Position numbers and translations under genes: made by a program. A stretch of DNA of 52,424 bases from Chitinophagaceae bacterium. GTDB lineage: Bacteria; Bacteroidota; Bacteroidia; Chitinophagales; Chitinophagaceae. Position 1 is the stretch's first letter. Every line of letters starts with the position of its first letter. Of the stretch, positions 25,849 to 33,313 are shown one piece after another. Location: positions 1 through 52,424 of the forward strand of contig JAQBNK010000013.1 in assembly GCA_028288595.1 (NCBI GenBank). Direction: 5' to 3'. Under the pieces are notes generated by a model that was not told the origin of the DNA, ran no database searches, and saw only the letters and a list, made by a program, of their open reading frames with translations.

Positions 25849-26874
25849 ATGAAAATGTATATTTTTTTGCTCGGCCTTCTTGCATTTACAGTTGCAGAAG
25901 CACAAATAAAACAGAAGTTCACTATTAAGGGTGATGTTAGTTCTGTAAATGAAAAACTGGAAAAAGTGTATTTCCGTTACAGGCTTGAAGGAAAAAATGT
26001 AGACGACAGTGTCAGGGTAAAAAATAATCAATATGTTCTAACAGGTATAATTGATGAACCGGTTATGTTAGCGATGAGCGCAGGGTATGTAAATCCTTTG
26101 GTGGAACACGATTATCGCAGAGATTATGAAACCATTCATATTACACCCGGAACAATTGCTACTGTTAAACACCATGAGACCTTTGCTTCGGCAGATGTAA
26201 AGGGTTCTGCAGCGCAGGATGAATACATGAAGCTACATTCAAGACTTGTTAACGGAGAAACAGATTTTGTTCCTGATTATATCAGGCAGCACCCCAACTC
26301 TCCCCTCGCTTTATTCCTGCTGAATTATTTTGTTATTGGCCCGTCTCTTAATCCTGATACCGCTGAACCTTTTTATAATTTATTATCAGAACAAAATAAG
26401 AATACACCAACCGGTAGAAAACTTCGTGAAAACATTGATGCAACAAGAAGAACCGCTATTGGTAAGATGGCACCGGAAATACAGCAAAAGAATGAAGCCG
26501 GGCAAGCTGTAAGTCTTTCCGGTTTTAAAGGGAAATATGTACTCGTGGAATTCTGGGCAAGCTGGTGCGGCCCCTGCAGAAAAGAAAATCCGGCGCTATT
26601 AGCAACCTATCAAAAATACCATAGTAAAGGTTTTGATATTTTTGGCATCTCCGTAGACACAGATAAAAACAGCTGGCTGAATGCAGTTAAAAAAGATGGA
26701 CTGGAGTGGGTTAATACAGCCGATCTTCAGGATTCGGATCATAACCCTGCGGCAAAAATGTATGCTGTAAGCGGAATACCAACGAGCTGGCTGGTTGATC
26801 CCAATGGTAAAATTGTCGCTAAAAATCTTCGCGGACAGGCACTTGAAAATAAGCTGGCAGAAATTTTCAAATAA
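25849..26874 (+). CDS. TlpA-like thiol:disulfide oxidoreductase with DUF4369
   Basis: This 341-residue exported protein has a signal peptide ending near residue 19 (FTVAEAQ). Residues of about 22-125 form a DUF4369-like beta domain (FTIKGDVSSVNEKLEKVYFR). The C-terminal thioredoxin domain starts near residue 208 (GKMAPEIQQKN) and has the active site WASWCGPCRKEN with Cys240 and Cys243, then GISVDTDKNSWLNAVKKDGL and a cis-Pro in SGIPTSWLVDPNGKIVAKN. It would reduce or rearrange disulfides in the periplasm. A strong hairpin terminator follows, so it is probably transcribed alone, divergent from the kinase. Confidence 0.93.
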   Translation: MKMYIFLLGLLAFTVAEAQIKQKFTIKGDVSSVNEKLEKVYFRYRLEGKNVDDSVRVKNNQYVLTGIIDEPVMLAMSAGYVNPLVEHDYRRDYETIHITPGTIATVKHHETFASADVKGSAAQDEYMKLHSRLVNGETDFVPDYIRQHPNSPLALFLLNYFVIGPSLNPDTAEPFYNLLSEQNKNTPTGRKLRENIDATRRTAIGKMAPEIQQKNEAGQAVSLSGFKGKYVLVEFWASWCGPCRKENPALLATYQKYHSKGFDIFGISVDTDKNSWLNAVKKDGLEWVNTADLQDSDHNPAAKMYAVSGIPTSWLVDPNGKIVAKNLRGQALENKLAEIFK

Positions 26875-26893
26875 CTTTTTCTACTGACTTCTG

Positions 26894-26928
26894 AATGTAT
26901 AAACCCGGTTATGCCGGGTTTATACATT
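26894..26928 (+). terminator. Strong hairpin terminator after the TlpA-like gene
   Basis: Perfect 15-bp arms (26894-26908 and 26914-26928, core AAACCCGG and CCGGGTTT) enclose the loop TTATG. The following bases GTATATTT are T-rich. It lies 20 bp after the stop codon. No minus-strand gene ends nearby, so it serves the plus strand. Confidence 0.85.
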
Positions 26929-26995
26929 GTATATTTCTATGCCGGGTGAATTTTATATCTTGATGATCATTCTATTCCTTCATTAAAACAATGTT

Positions 26996-27391
26996 ATGAT
27001 GTCTGTTCCTTCCTATTTTTTAAAACAAGAACCCGGGAGAAAAGAAATTTTATCATCCATCCATTCTATCATTACGCAAGAAGATAAAACTGTTGATGGA
27101 AGTGTAGGATTAATGATGGGAAAAGAAATGATCCTCTACAAACAGAAAGGATATTTTAAATACGGCCTCGCCAGTGTTAAAAACTATATGACATTGCATG
27201 TTATGCTTATCTATGGAGATTCGCCCCTTCACTCCAAATATAAAACCCTGCTGCCAAAAGCGGATTTCCAAAAAGGATGTATCAATTTTAAAACTGCAGA
27301 AGAAATGCCCCTCGATATTATAAGACAACTGTTTAATGACTGCGCCAAAGTGGATTATGCAGCTATGCTTTCAAAATACAAAAAGAGTTAA
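26996..27391 (+). CDS. DUF1801-like small cytoplasmic protein
   Basis: This 131-residue protein has no signal peptide or membrane segment. It resembles the DUF1801/YdhG-like group, proteins of unknown function with a fold related to frataxin-like domains. Visible features are GREIL-like KEILSSIHSIITQE, MMGKEMILYKQKGYFKYGL, YMTLHVMLIYG and a C-terminal LFNDCAKVDYAAMLSKYKK. A second ATG lies one codon downstream. The next gene, 8 bp after, encodes another DUF1801-like protein, so the pair may work together. Family assignment is tentative. Confidence 0.7.
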   Translation: MMSVPSYFLKQEPGRKEILSSIHSIITQEDKTVDGSVGLMMGKEMILYKQKGYFKYGLASVKNYMTLHVMLIYGDSPLHSKYKTLLPKADFQKGCINFKTAEEMPLDIIRQLFNDCAKVDYAAMLSKYKKS

Positions 27392-27399
27392 GGCACTTA

Positions 27400-27798
27400 A
27401 TGAAACCAGGAACATCAATCAAAATAAGATCACTCGTACAGCTATTCGAAATTCTCCCTGAAAATGAAAGGATCATCACTGATGTACTAAGGCAAATAAT
27501 AATTGAGAATTTACCTGGTTACTGTAAGGAAAAAATTTCTTTCAACGTCCCTTACTTCTATGGAAAAAAAGGGATCTGCATTATATGGCCAGCGACGATT
27601 CCGCGTGGAGGAATTAAAGAAGGCGTATTACTTGGCTTTTGGTATGGATATAAACTAAAAGATCGTGACCGCTATCTTGTCCATGGAACGAATAAACAGA
27701 TCTTTTATAAGATTTATAAATCCCCTGATCAAATTAATGAGACTGCAATTGTCAAACTCTTGAAAGAAGCTGTGCAGTTAGATAATCCTGCAGGATAG
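27400..27798 (+). CDS. DUF1801-domain protein
   Basis: This 132-residue cytoplasmic protein shows the DUF1801 pattern: an N-terminal helix with LPENERIITDVLRQIIIEN, then KEKISFNVPYFYGKKGICII and LGFWYGYKLKD, where the aromatic-rich strand is typical. The function of the family is unknown. It starts 8 bp after the preceding gene, so both are likely translated from one message. An inverted repeat with a T-rich flank lies 115 bp after the stop. Confidence 0.75.
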   Translation: MKPGTSIKIRSLVQLFEILPENERIITDVLRQIIIENLPGYCKEKISFNVPYFYGKKGICIIWPATIPRGGIKEGVLLGFWYGYKLKDRDRYLVHGTNKQIFYKIYKSPDQINETAIVKLLKEAVQLDNPAG

Positions 27799-27912
27799 TC
27801 CTCCTTCTTTTATTTAATCTCTTTCCTGGCAATACCTGTATCAATTATGAACATCAGCATGTTCGTATTCGAACACATGCATATTTACAAAATACCATAA
27901 TCTCCTTATTAT

Positions 27913-27936
27913 CAATGCCAAATTCACTTGGCATTG
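27913..27936. repeat. Perfect 9-bp inverted repeat, possible terminator
   Basis: CAATGCCAA and TTGGCATTG pair around the 6-nt loop ATTCAC. The downstream flank TTCTTTCTG is only moderately T-rich. It may end the DUF1801 pair transcript, or serve as a protein-binding site ahead of the blaI promoter that begins 19 bp later. Confidence 0.5.
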
Positions 27937-27954
27937 TTCTTTCTGTGTCTATTC

Positions 27955-27997
27955 CTAATAAATTAGTTGTACTACTAATAAATTAGTATTAGACTTG
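27955..27997 (+). promoter_or_regulatory. BlaI-type operator within the blaI/M56 promoter
   Basis: The perfect palindrome TACTAATAAATTAGTA (27973-27988) resembles operators of the BlaI/MecI group. A shorter version, CTAATAAATTAG, lies at 27955-27966; the shared AATAAATTAGT cores start exactly 20 bp apart. A candidate -33 (GTTG, ending at 27969) and -7 (TAGACTTG, 27990-27997, one mismatch to TAnnTTTG) are 20 bp apart and enclose the stronger palindrome. The message would begin only about 10 bases ahead of the blaI ATG. Autorepression by BlaI is inferred. Confidence 0.7.
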
Positions 27998-28012
27998 CAG
28001 AAACAATTTCAA

Positions 28013-28375
28013 ATGGAGAAACTGGCCAAACGGGAAGAACAGATCATGCATGTTTTCTGGGATTTGCAAAAGGCATTTATCAGGGATATTATTCCGCTTC
28101 TCCCCGATCCTAAACCGCATTATAACAGTGTTGCAACAATGGTAAAGATCCTTGAAGAGAAAGGTTTTCTTAGCCATGAAGCGGTAGGGAACATGTATTC
28201 CTATTTCCCGGTTATTACCCGCGAGGATTACCAGAAACATTCAATGAAGGATATAGTCAGCAGGTATTTTGATAATTCCTATCCCCGCATGCTGGCCTTC
28301 TTTGCCAAAGAGCAAAATCTTTCTGAAGAAGAATTGAATGAGATCATCAACACAATTAAATCTAAAAAGTCATGA
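28013..28375 (+). CDS. BlaI/MecI-family transcriptional repressor
   Basis: This 120-residue winged-helix repressor starts at the ATG at 28013; an upstream TTG at 27995 is less likely because it would overlap the predicted promoter. Motifs are LAKREEQIMHVFWDLQKAFI, HYNSVATMVKILEEKGFLSH, in which the recognition helix lies, YSYFPVITREDYQKHSM, and a C-terminal dimerisation helix (LSEEELNEIINTIK). BlaI proteins are cleaved or released when the partner M56 membrane protease is activated. The stop codon overlaps the ATG of the M56 gene by 4 bp, so the two are translationally coupled. Confidence 0.95.
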   Translation: MEKLAKREEQIMHVFWDLQKAFIRDIIPLLPDPKPHYNSVATMVKILEEKGFLSHEAVGNMYSYFPVITREDYQKHSMKDIVSRYFDNSYPRMLAFFAKEQNLSEEELNEIINTIKSKKS

Positions 28376-30702
28376 TAACTTATATCATTCATGCTGCTGT
28401 TTATCTTGCAGGTTGTCTTGCTTTTTATAAAATATTACTTCAAAAAGAAACCTTCTTTAAACTGAACCGTTTTGTATTGCTGGCCTGCCTTGTTCTTTCT
28501 TTCAGCCTTCCTTTTCTTCCCGTCCCGCAACAGTGGTCCTTCAGAAAAACAGAAACACCAGCGGTCTTTTCCGTGCAGGAACAAATACCTTATTTCAACA
28601 CAGCAACCGTTCCCACGATCCAGCAACCCCAGCCCGCTGTTATAACAAAACCGCAGGTGATCAAACAAAATTCCATCAGCTGGACACAGGTAACCACCTG
28701 GCTCATTTATCTCTACTGGTTTGGCCTTGCTGTTTTCGGTATCAATTTTTTATTTCAGGTCATCACCCTGTTTTATCGTGCTTTTTCGAGACCAGTAATA
28801 AAAGACGGACGTTTTAGGATTGTTGAAATGAGTGGTGATCATGCCCCTTGTTCATTCGGGAACAATATTTTTATCAACCCCGAAAAATATGACTGGGAAA
28901 TTTATAACCAGGTACTGTTACATGAAAAAATTCACATTGAACAAGGACATAGTTTCGACATTTTACTTGCGGAGATAGTACTCATTTTTCAATGGTTCAA
29001 TCCATTTGCGTGGCTATATAGAAAAGAACTCGAAAACAATTTAGAATTTCTTACCGATGAGGAAGTGCTTCAGCATCATGTAGAAAAATCAAGTTACCAG
29101 ATTAGTCTTTTAAAAGTCTCTGCCCCGCATTTTCCTTTAAGTCTTACAACCAACTATAATCAATCACTCCTGAAAAAAAGATTAGTTATGATGAACGCAA
29201 AAAAATCAAACGTGCATACAACATGGAAGTATCTTTTTCTACTTCCTTTATTAGTAGGAATTGCCTGCTTTATGAATGAACCTTTTGCTGCGGGCCAGCA
29301 AGTGAATTCAGAAACTAAAAATAAAAAGGGCGAACGTAATGTAAACGATGCCGAGGGTGCCTGGTTTGCGACGATTAAAAACGACAAGATCCAGCTTCAG
29401 TTTAAAAAAGATGGTGATAACCCAAATTCTTTAAACGGTTCTATTTTCGATTTATCTGAATTCAAGAATCTTCCAAGGGGTGAAGCGGGAAATTTTTCGC
29501 TTACACGGGAAGCGGGCACCATGAACTTCACTGGCAGATTTGAGGGGAATGAAGGAATGGGCCGTTATAAATTTGTGGCTGATAACAGCTTTAATGAATT
29601 CCTCGTAAAAGAAGGCATTACCGATATCAGGGGTGATCGCGACATGCTAACATTCTTTAACGTGAATCTTAAACGGTCGTATGTGCAAATGCTAAAGAAC
29701 AATGGTTATACAACCCTTAGAAAAAATGATCTTATTCCATTGGCCGCTCTGGATATAAATGAAAATTACATCAGGTCTATCAGGCAGAATGGTTTTTCAA
29801 ATATTGCACTGCATGATCTAATTCCGTTTAAATCCCTGGGTATTGATGCCGCATACATCGAAGATATCCGTAAGGCAGGGTATACTAATGTATCAACAAA
29901 CCAAATAATCTCTTTTAAAGCCCAGGGTATAGATGGAAAATATATTGCTGATGTTCGCAGCAGCATACAATTTGGAAACGAAGAAAAGAAATTACAAAAC
30001 AAAGAAAAAGATAAAGCATCAAAAGAGACAAAGCAATTGAATGATAATAATGATAAAAACAATTATAATAAGAATGAAGACAGGGACGGTAATGAAAGGA
30101 TAAGAGAAAAGATAAAGGAAAATTATAGTGATGGTTTGTCTCCCGATAAAATTATGTCCTATAAAGCGCTTGGGATTAACCAGGAATATATCCGCTCTTT
30201 GAAAGAAGCAGGATATAATAACCTTTCAAGCAGGGACATTACCGGGCTGAAGGCACTTGGTGTTGACGCCGCCTACATTAAATCTGTTGCTGCCATGGGC
30301 TATCCCAGTATGACTTCAAATGACTTGCAAAGTTTTAAAGCACTAAACATTACAGCAGATTTTATTAAAGGTTTTGAACCGTTAGGTTATACAAATATTC
30401 CAATGAGGGAGGTTGTTTCTTTAAAGGCCCTGCACATTACACCTGAGTTTATAAAAGGGTTTAACGATGCCGGCTATAAAGATATTCCGCTGAAAACTGT
30501 AGAATCTTTAAAGGCGATGAATGTTACACCCGGCGATATACAGGAATATAAAAAACTGGGGTTTGAAAATGTTTCTGTAAGTGAAGTGATTGATGCTAAA
30601 GCCACGGGCACCACGCCTTCATTTATTACATCGATGAAATCTAAAGGTCATGACTTGAAAAGCATCCGCAAGTATATGATCTTAAAAAGCGTCATCGACT
30701 AA
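28372..30702 (+). CDS. BlaR1-type M56 metallopeptidase with ten 29-residue repeats
   Basis: This 776-residue membrane protease would sense an envelope signal and inactivate BlaI. Membrane segments are at about 1-20, 33-52, 107-136, 195-215 and 285-303. The zinc site is HEKIH (184-188) with a downstream acidic LEFLTDEE. After the last membrane segment comes a region with DAEGAWFATIKNDKI, then repeats of 29 residues starting near 427, 456, 485, 514, 596, 625, 654, 683, 712 and 741. The pattern is xxKALGIxxxYIxxxKxAGYxNxxxxDI. A charged, Asn/Lys-rich linker (about 531-590) splits the array. A beta-lactam sensor domain is absent, so the inducer is unknown; the repeats may be the sensor. Confidence 0.9.
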   Translation: MITYIIHAAVYLAGCLAFYKILLQKETFFKLNRFVLLACLVLSFSLPFLPVPQQWSFRKTETPAVFSVQEQIPYFNTATVPTIQQPQPAVITKPQVIKQNSISWTQVTTWLIYLYWFGLAVFGINFLFQVITLFYRAFSRPVIKDGRFRIVEMSGDHAPCSFGNNIFINPEKYDWEIYNQVLLHEKIHIEQGHSFDILLAEIVLIFQWFNPFAWLYRKELENNLEFLTDEEVLQHHVEKSSYQISLLKVSAPHFPLSLTTNYNQSLLKKRLVMMNAKKSNVHTTWKYLFLLPLLVGIACFMNEPFAAGQQVNSETKNKKGERNVNDAEGAWFATIKNDKIQLQFKKDGDNPNSLNGSIFDLSEFKNLPRGEAGNFSLTREAGTMNFTGRFEGNEGMGRYKFVADNSFNEFLVKEGITDIRGDRDMLTFFNVNLKRSYVQMLKNNGYTTLRKNDLIPLAALDINENYIRSIRQNGFSNIALHDLIPFKSLGIDAAYIEDIRKAGYTNVSTNQIISFKAQGIDGKYIADVRSSIQFGNEEKKLQNKEKDKASKETKQLNDNNDKNNYNKNEDRDGNERIREKIKENYSDGLSPDKIMSYKALGINQEYIRSLKEAGYNNLSSRDITGLKALGVDAAYIKSVAAMGYPSMTSNDLQSFKALNITADFIKGFEPLGYTNIPMREVVSLKALHITPEFIKGFNDAGYKDIPLKTVESLKAMNVTPGDIQEYKKLGFENVSVSEVIDAKATGTTPSFITSMKSKGHDLKSIRKYMILKSVID

Positions 30703-30800
30703 AAATTCCTTTTTAAAATAGCACATGAGAATAGCTGACTGATGTTGGCGAAAAATACTATTGCCCAAACATCAAGAACATTAACCACTAAAAACTGCTT

Positions 30801-33236
30801 ATGCGCTATTCGAAAAAAATTATTTTTCAAACCATGTTCCTTTTTCTTATTGGCTGTACTTCGATTGCACAGACCGGCTCCATTACAGGAAAACTTACAG
30901 ATGAAAAAGGCTCGGTATTAAAATACGCCAATGTCGCTTTATTGAAAGCAAATGATAATGTTTTTACCGGAGGCGTCCTTACAGCTCCTGATGGTAACTT
31001 CTCTATCAAAACACCACAATCGGGAGCTTATATTTTACGGATAAGTTCAATTGGTTTTACAGAAATAAAAACAGCTGTTTTTGAAGTACCCGCAATAACG
31101 TTTTCAAAAGACTTCGGAACGATTATACTAAAAGAAGAAGTAAAAAAATTGAATGACGTATCAGTAGCGGTGCTTCGTCCAACTATTACCCAGAAGGCAG
31201 ACAGGATGGTTGTGGGTATAGAAGGTACGGCCATGGCAGCGGGTAGTACTGCTTATTCTGTTTTATCTAAAGCGCCGGGTGTATTCATAGACCAGGATGG
31301 AAATATCCAGTTGAATGGACGAACCGGCGTAACAGTAATGATTGATGAAAGATTAACCTATCTCTCTGCAAGGGATCTTCGCAACATGCTGGAAAGTATG
31401 CCCGCCGAAAACATAAAGAATCTCGAGATCATTCCCAATCCTTCGGCGAAATATGATGCAGAGGGCACTTCGGGCATTCTCAATATCAATCTTAAAAAGA
31501 ATACACAGCAGGGAATGAATGGTAGTGTTAATGCAGGATATAATTATAATGGCAAGCAACCTGGTTATACTGCAGGTGCCAGCATTAATTATAAAAGCGG
31601 CAGGTGGAACTCGTTTCTGAATACAGATGTATCAAGGCGTGCGGGAGGCCGGGAAGCAACGTTCACAAGAATTTTCAATAGTGCACAAAAAACAACTTAC
31701 TTCGATCAGTCTGCCATTGGCAACTATTATGTACAGGGCCCGCCGTCATTCCGTCTTGGCAGTGATTACAATTTTAATAAAAATCATAGTGCTGGTTTTA
31801 TTATCAACTTTGGAAGTAATAAATCAACCAGCGAATTTTTAACGAACACTTATATCGGGAACGCTCCTAAACAACCTTCACAATATATAGATGCGGATAA
31901 TTATAGTACAAACCAGTTTACGAGCTATACATCGAACCTGCATTATTCTGGAAAGCTTGATACACTAGGAACATTGCTATCAGCAGACATTGATTATGCA
32001 AACATCAGGAACAAGGGTGAATCTTATTTCTATAATTATTTCACTACAATTTCCACTTCACAGACATCAAAAGATTTTCTTTATACAAATACGCCGAATG
32101 GCTTTGATATTTATTCTGCCAAAATTGACTTTACACTTCCTTTAAAGAAGAGCAATAAACTGGATATAGGCGCTAAAGCAAGCCATGTAGTTTCTGATAA
32201 TGACTCCCGTTTTTATTTTAATAACGGTTCGTTAGTGCCGGATCCGCAGCGTACCAATCATTTTTATTACAAAGAAAATATTTATGCTGCCTACTTAAAC
32301 TGGAGCGGTAATCTCAGCAAGAAATTAACTGCACAGGCAGGATTAAGAGCGGAAGAAACGCAATCAACAGGTAATTCATTTACTACGGGTAAGATTACAG
32401 AACGTAATTACCTGGACCTGTTCCCGAGTGTATTCCTTCAGCAAAAAGTAAACGGCAATTATGGTATTAATTATAGTTACAGTCGCAGGCTAACAAGGCC
32501 GAGCTATGGCAACCTCAATCCTTTCCGTGCATATCGCGACCCCTATACATATGTAGAAGGCAACCCCTACTTGCGTCCGCAATACACGCATTCATTCAGT
32601 GTTACCCAGGTGTTTAAAAAATTATACAATGTTATTCTCAGTTACCAGCTAACAAAAGATGTGATGTCCGAAATTCCTATACTTGATGTTGCGACTACTA
32701 CTACAGTTTACACCACCGGAAATGTAGATCACAATCGTAGTATAAGCATAACAGGAATTGCGCCTTTAAAAATCAGCAGGAAATGGGACACTCAAAACAC
32801 CATATTGCTTTCTCATAATAAATTTAGCATGGCCTCTGACAATGGACAATTAAACAATGAACAATTATTTTTCCTCTTCCAGTCTAACCATACCATTTTA
32901 CTACCAAAGGACTTTCGCTTAGAATTGAATTTGTTGTATCGTGGGCCTGCTGCCTCTGGTCTATACCATATGGCCGCTATGAGTCGTGTAGATATGGGCC
33001 TGAAGAAAAGTTTTTTCAACAAAAAAATTGACGTGGTGCTAAATATAAATGATGCATTCAAGGGTTATAGGTTTTTATGGACAACCAATATCAATGGTAA
33101 CGTGAATGATTTTAACCAGTATTTGCGCTGGCGCAATGCGGGCATTACTTTACGCTACAATTTCAGCAAAGGGCAAAAAGTGGATACGAAGCGCAGGAAC
33201 AATACCCTGGATGAATTGAACCGTGCAGGAGGATAA
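30801..33236 (+). CDS. Outer-membrane beta-barrel receptor with CarboxypepD_reg domain
   Basis: This 811-residue protein has a signal peptide with a possible lipobox-like region (FLFLIGCTSIAQ). A carboxypeptidase-regulatory-like domain covers about 25-110 (SITGKLTDEKGSVLKYANVA). A plug domain follows (VLSKAPGVFIDQDGNIQLNG, LRNMLESMPAENIKNLEII, NPSAKYDAEGTSGILNINLK). The barrel of the OMP_b-brl_3 type has YSRRLTRPSYGNLNPFRAYR, DPYTYVEGNPYLRPQYTHSF. It is TonB-receptor-like but may not transport. It lies 98 bp after the M56 gene in the same direction and may be a target of the BlaI control or a partner of the sensor. Confidence 0.9.
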   Translation: MRYSKKIIFQTMFLFLIGCTSIAQTGSITGKLTDEKGSVLKYANVALLKANDNVFTGGVLTAPDGNFSIKTPQSGAYILRISSIGFTEIKTAVFEVPAITFSKDFGTIILKEEVKKLNDVSVAVLRPTITQKADRMVVGIEGTAMAAGSTAYSVLSKAPGVFIDQDGNIQLNGRTGVTVMIDERLTYLSARDLRNMLESMPAENIKNLEIIPNPSAKYDAEGTSGILNINLKKNTQQGMNGSVNAGYNYNGKQPGYTAGASINYKSGRWNSFLNTDVSRRAGGREATFTRIFNSAQKTTYFDQSAIGNYYVQGPPSFRLGSDYNFNKNHSAGFIINFGSNKSTSEFLTNTYIGNAPKQPSQYIDADNYSTNQFTSYTSNLHYSGKLDTLGTLLSADIDYANIRNKGESYFYNYFTTISTSQTSKDFLYTNTPNGFDIYSAKIDFTLPLKKSNKLDIGAKASHVVSDNDSRFYFNNGSLVPDPQRTNHFYYKENIYAAYLNWSGNLSKKLTAQAGLRAEETQSTGNSFTTGKITERNYLDLFPSVFLQQKVNGNYGINYSYSRRLTRPSYGNLNPFRAYRDPYTYVEGNPYLRPQYTHSFSVTQVFKKLYNVILSYQLTKDVMSEIPILDVATTTTVYTTGNVDHNRSISITGIAPLKISRKWDTQNTILLSHNKFSMASDNGQLNNEQLFFLFQSNHTILLPKDFRLELNLLYRGPAASGLYHMAAMSRVDMGLKKSFFNKKIDVVLNINDAFKGYRFLWTTNINGNVNDFNQYLRWRNAGITLRYNFSKGQKVDTKRRNNTLDELNRAGG

Positions 33237-33313
33237 CACATCAATCCTAGTTTATTAGCAGTCATTTGCACGGGATAATGTATATCGAACAAGAAACAAT
33301 TTAATATAACAGT

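Noticed and set aside
29650-30660. Repeated segments in the M56 gene as a CRISPR-like or DNA repeat array
   Set aside because: The repetition is at protein level, in 29-residue units (87 bp), with diverged DNA and a continuous reading frame.
30703-30800. Imperfect GATGTT/AACATC inverted repeat between the M56 gene and the outer-membrane receptor gene as a terminator
   Set aside because: The arms have gaps, and no T-run follows. Co-transcription of the two genes remains possible.
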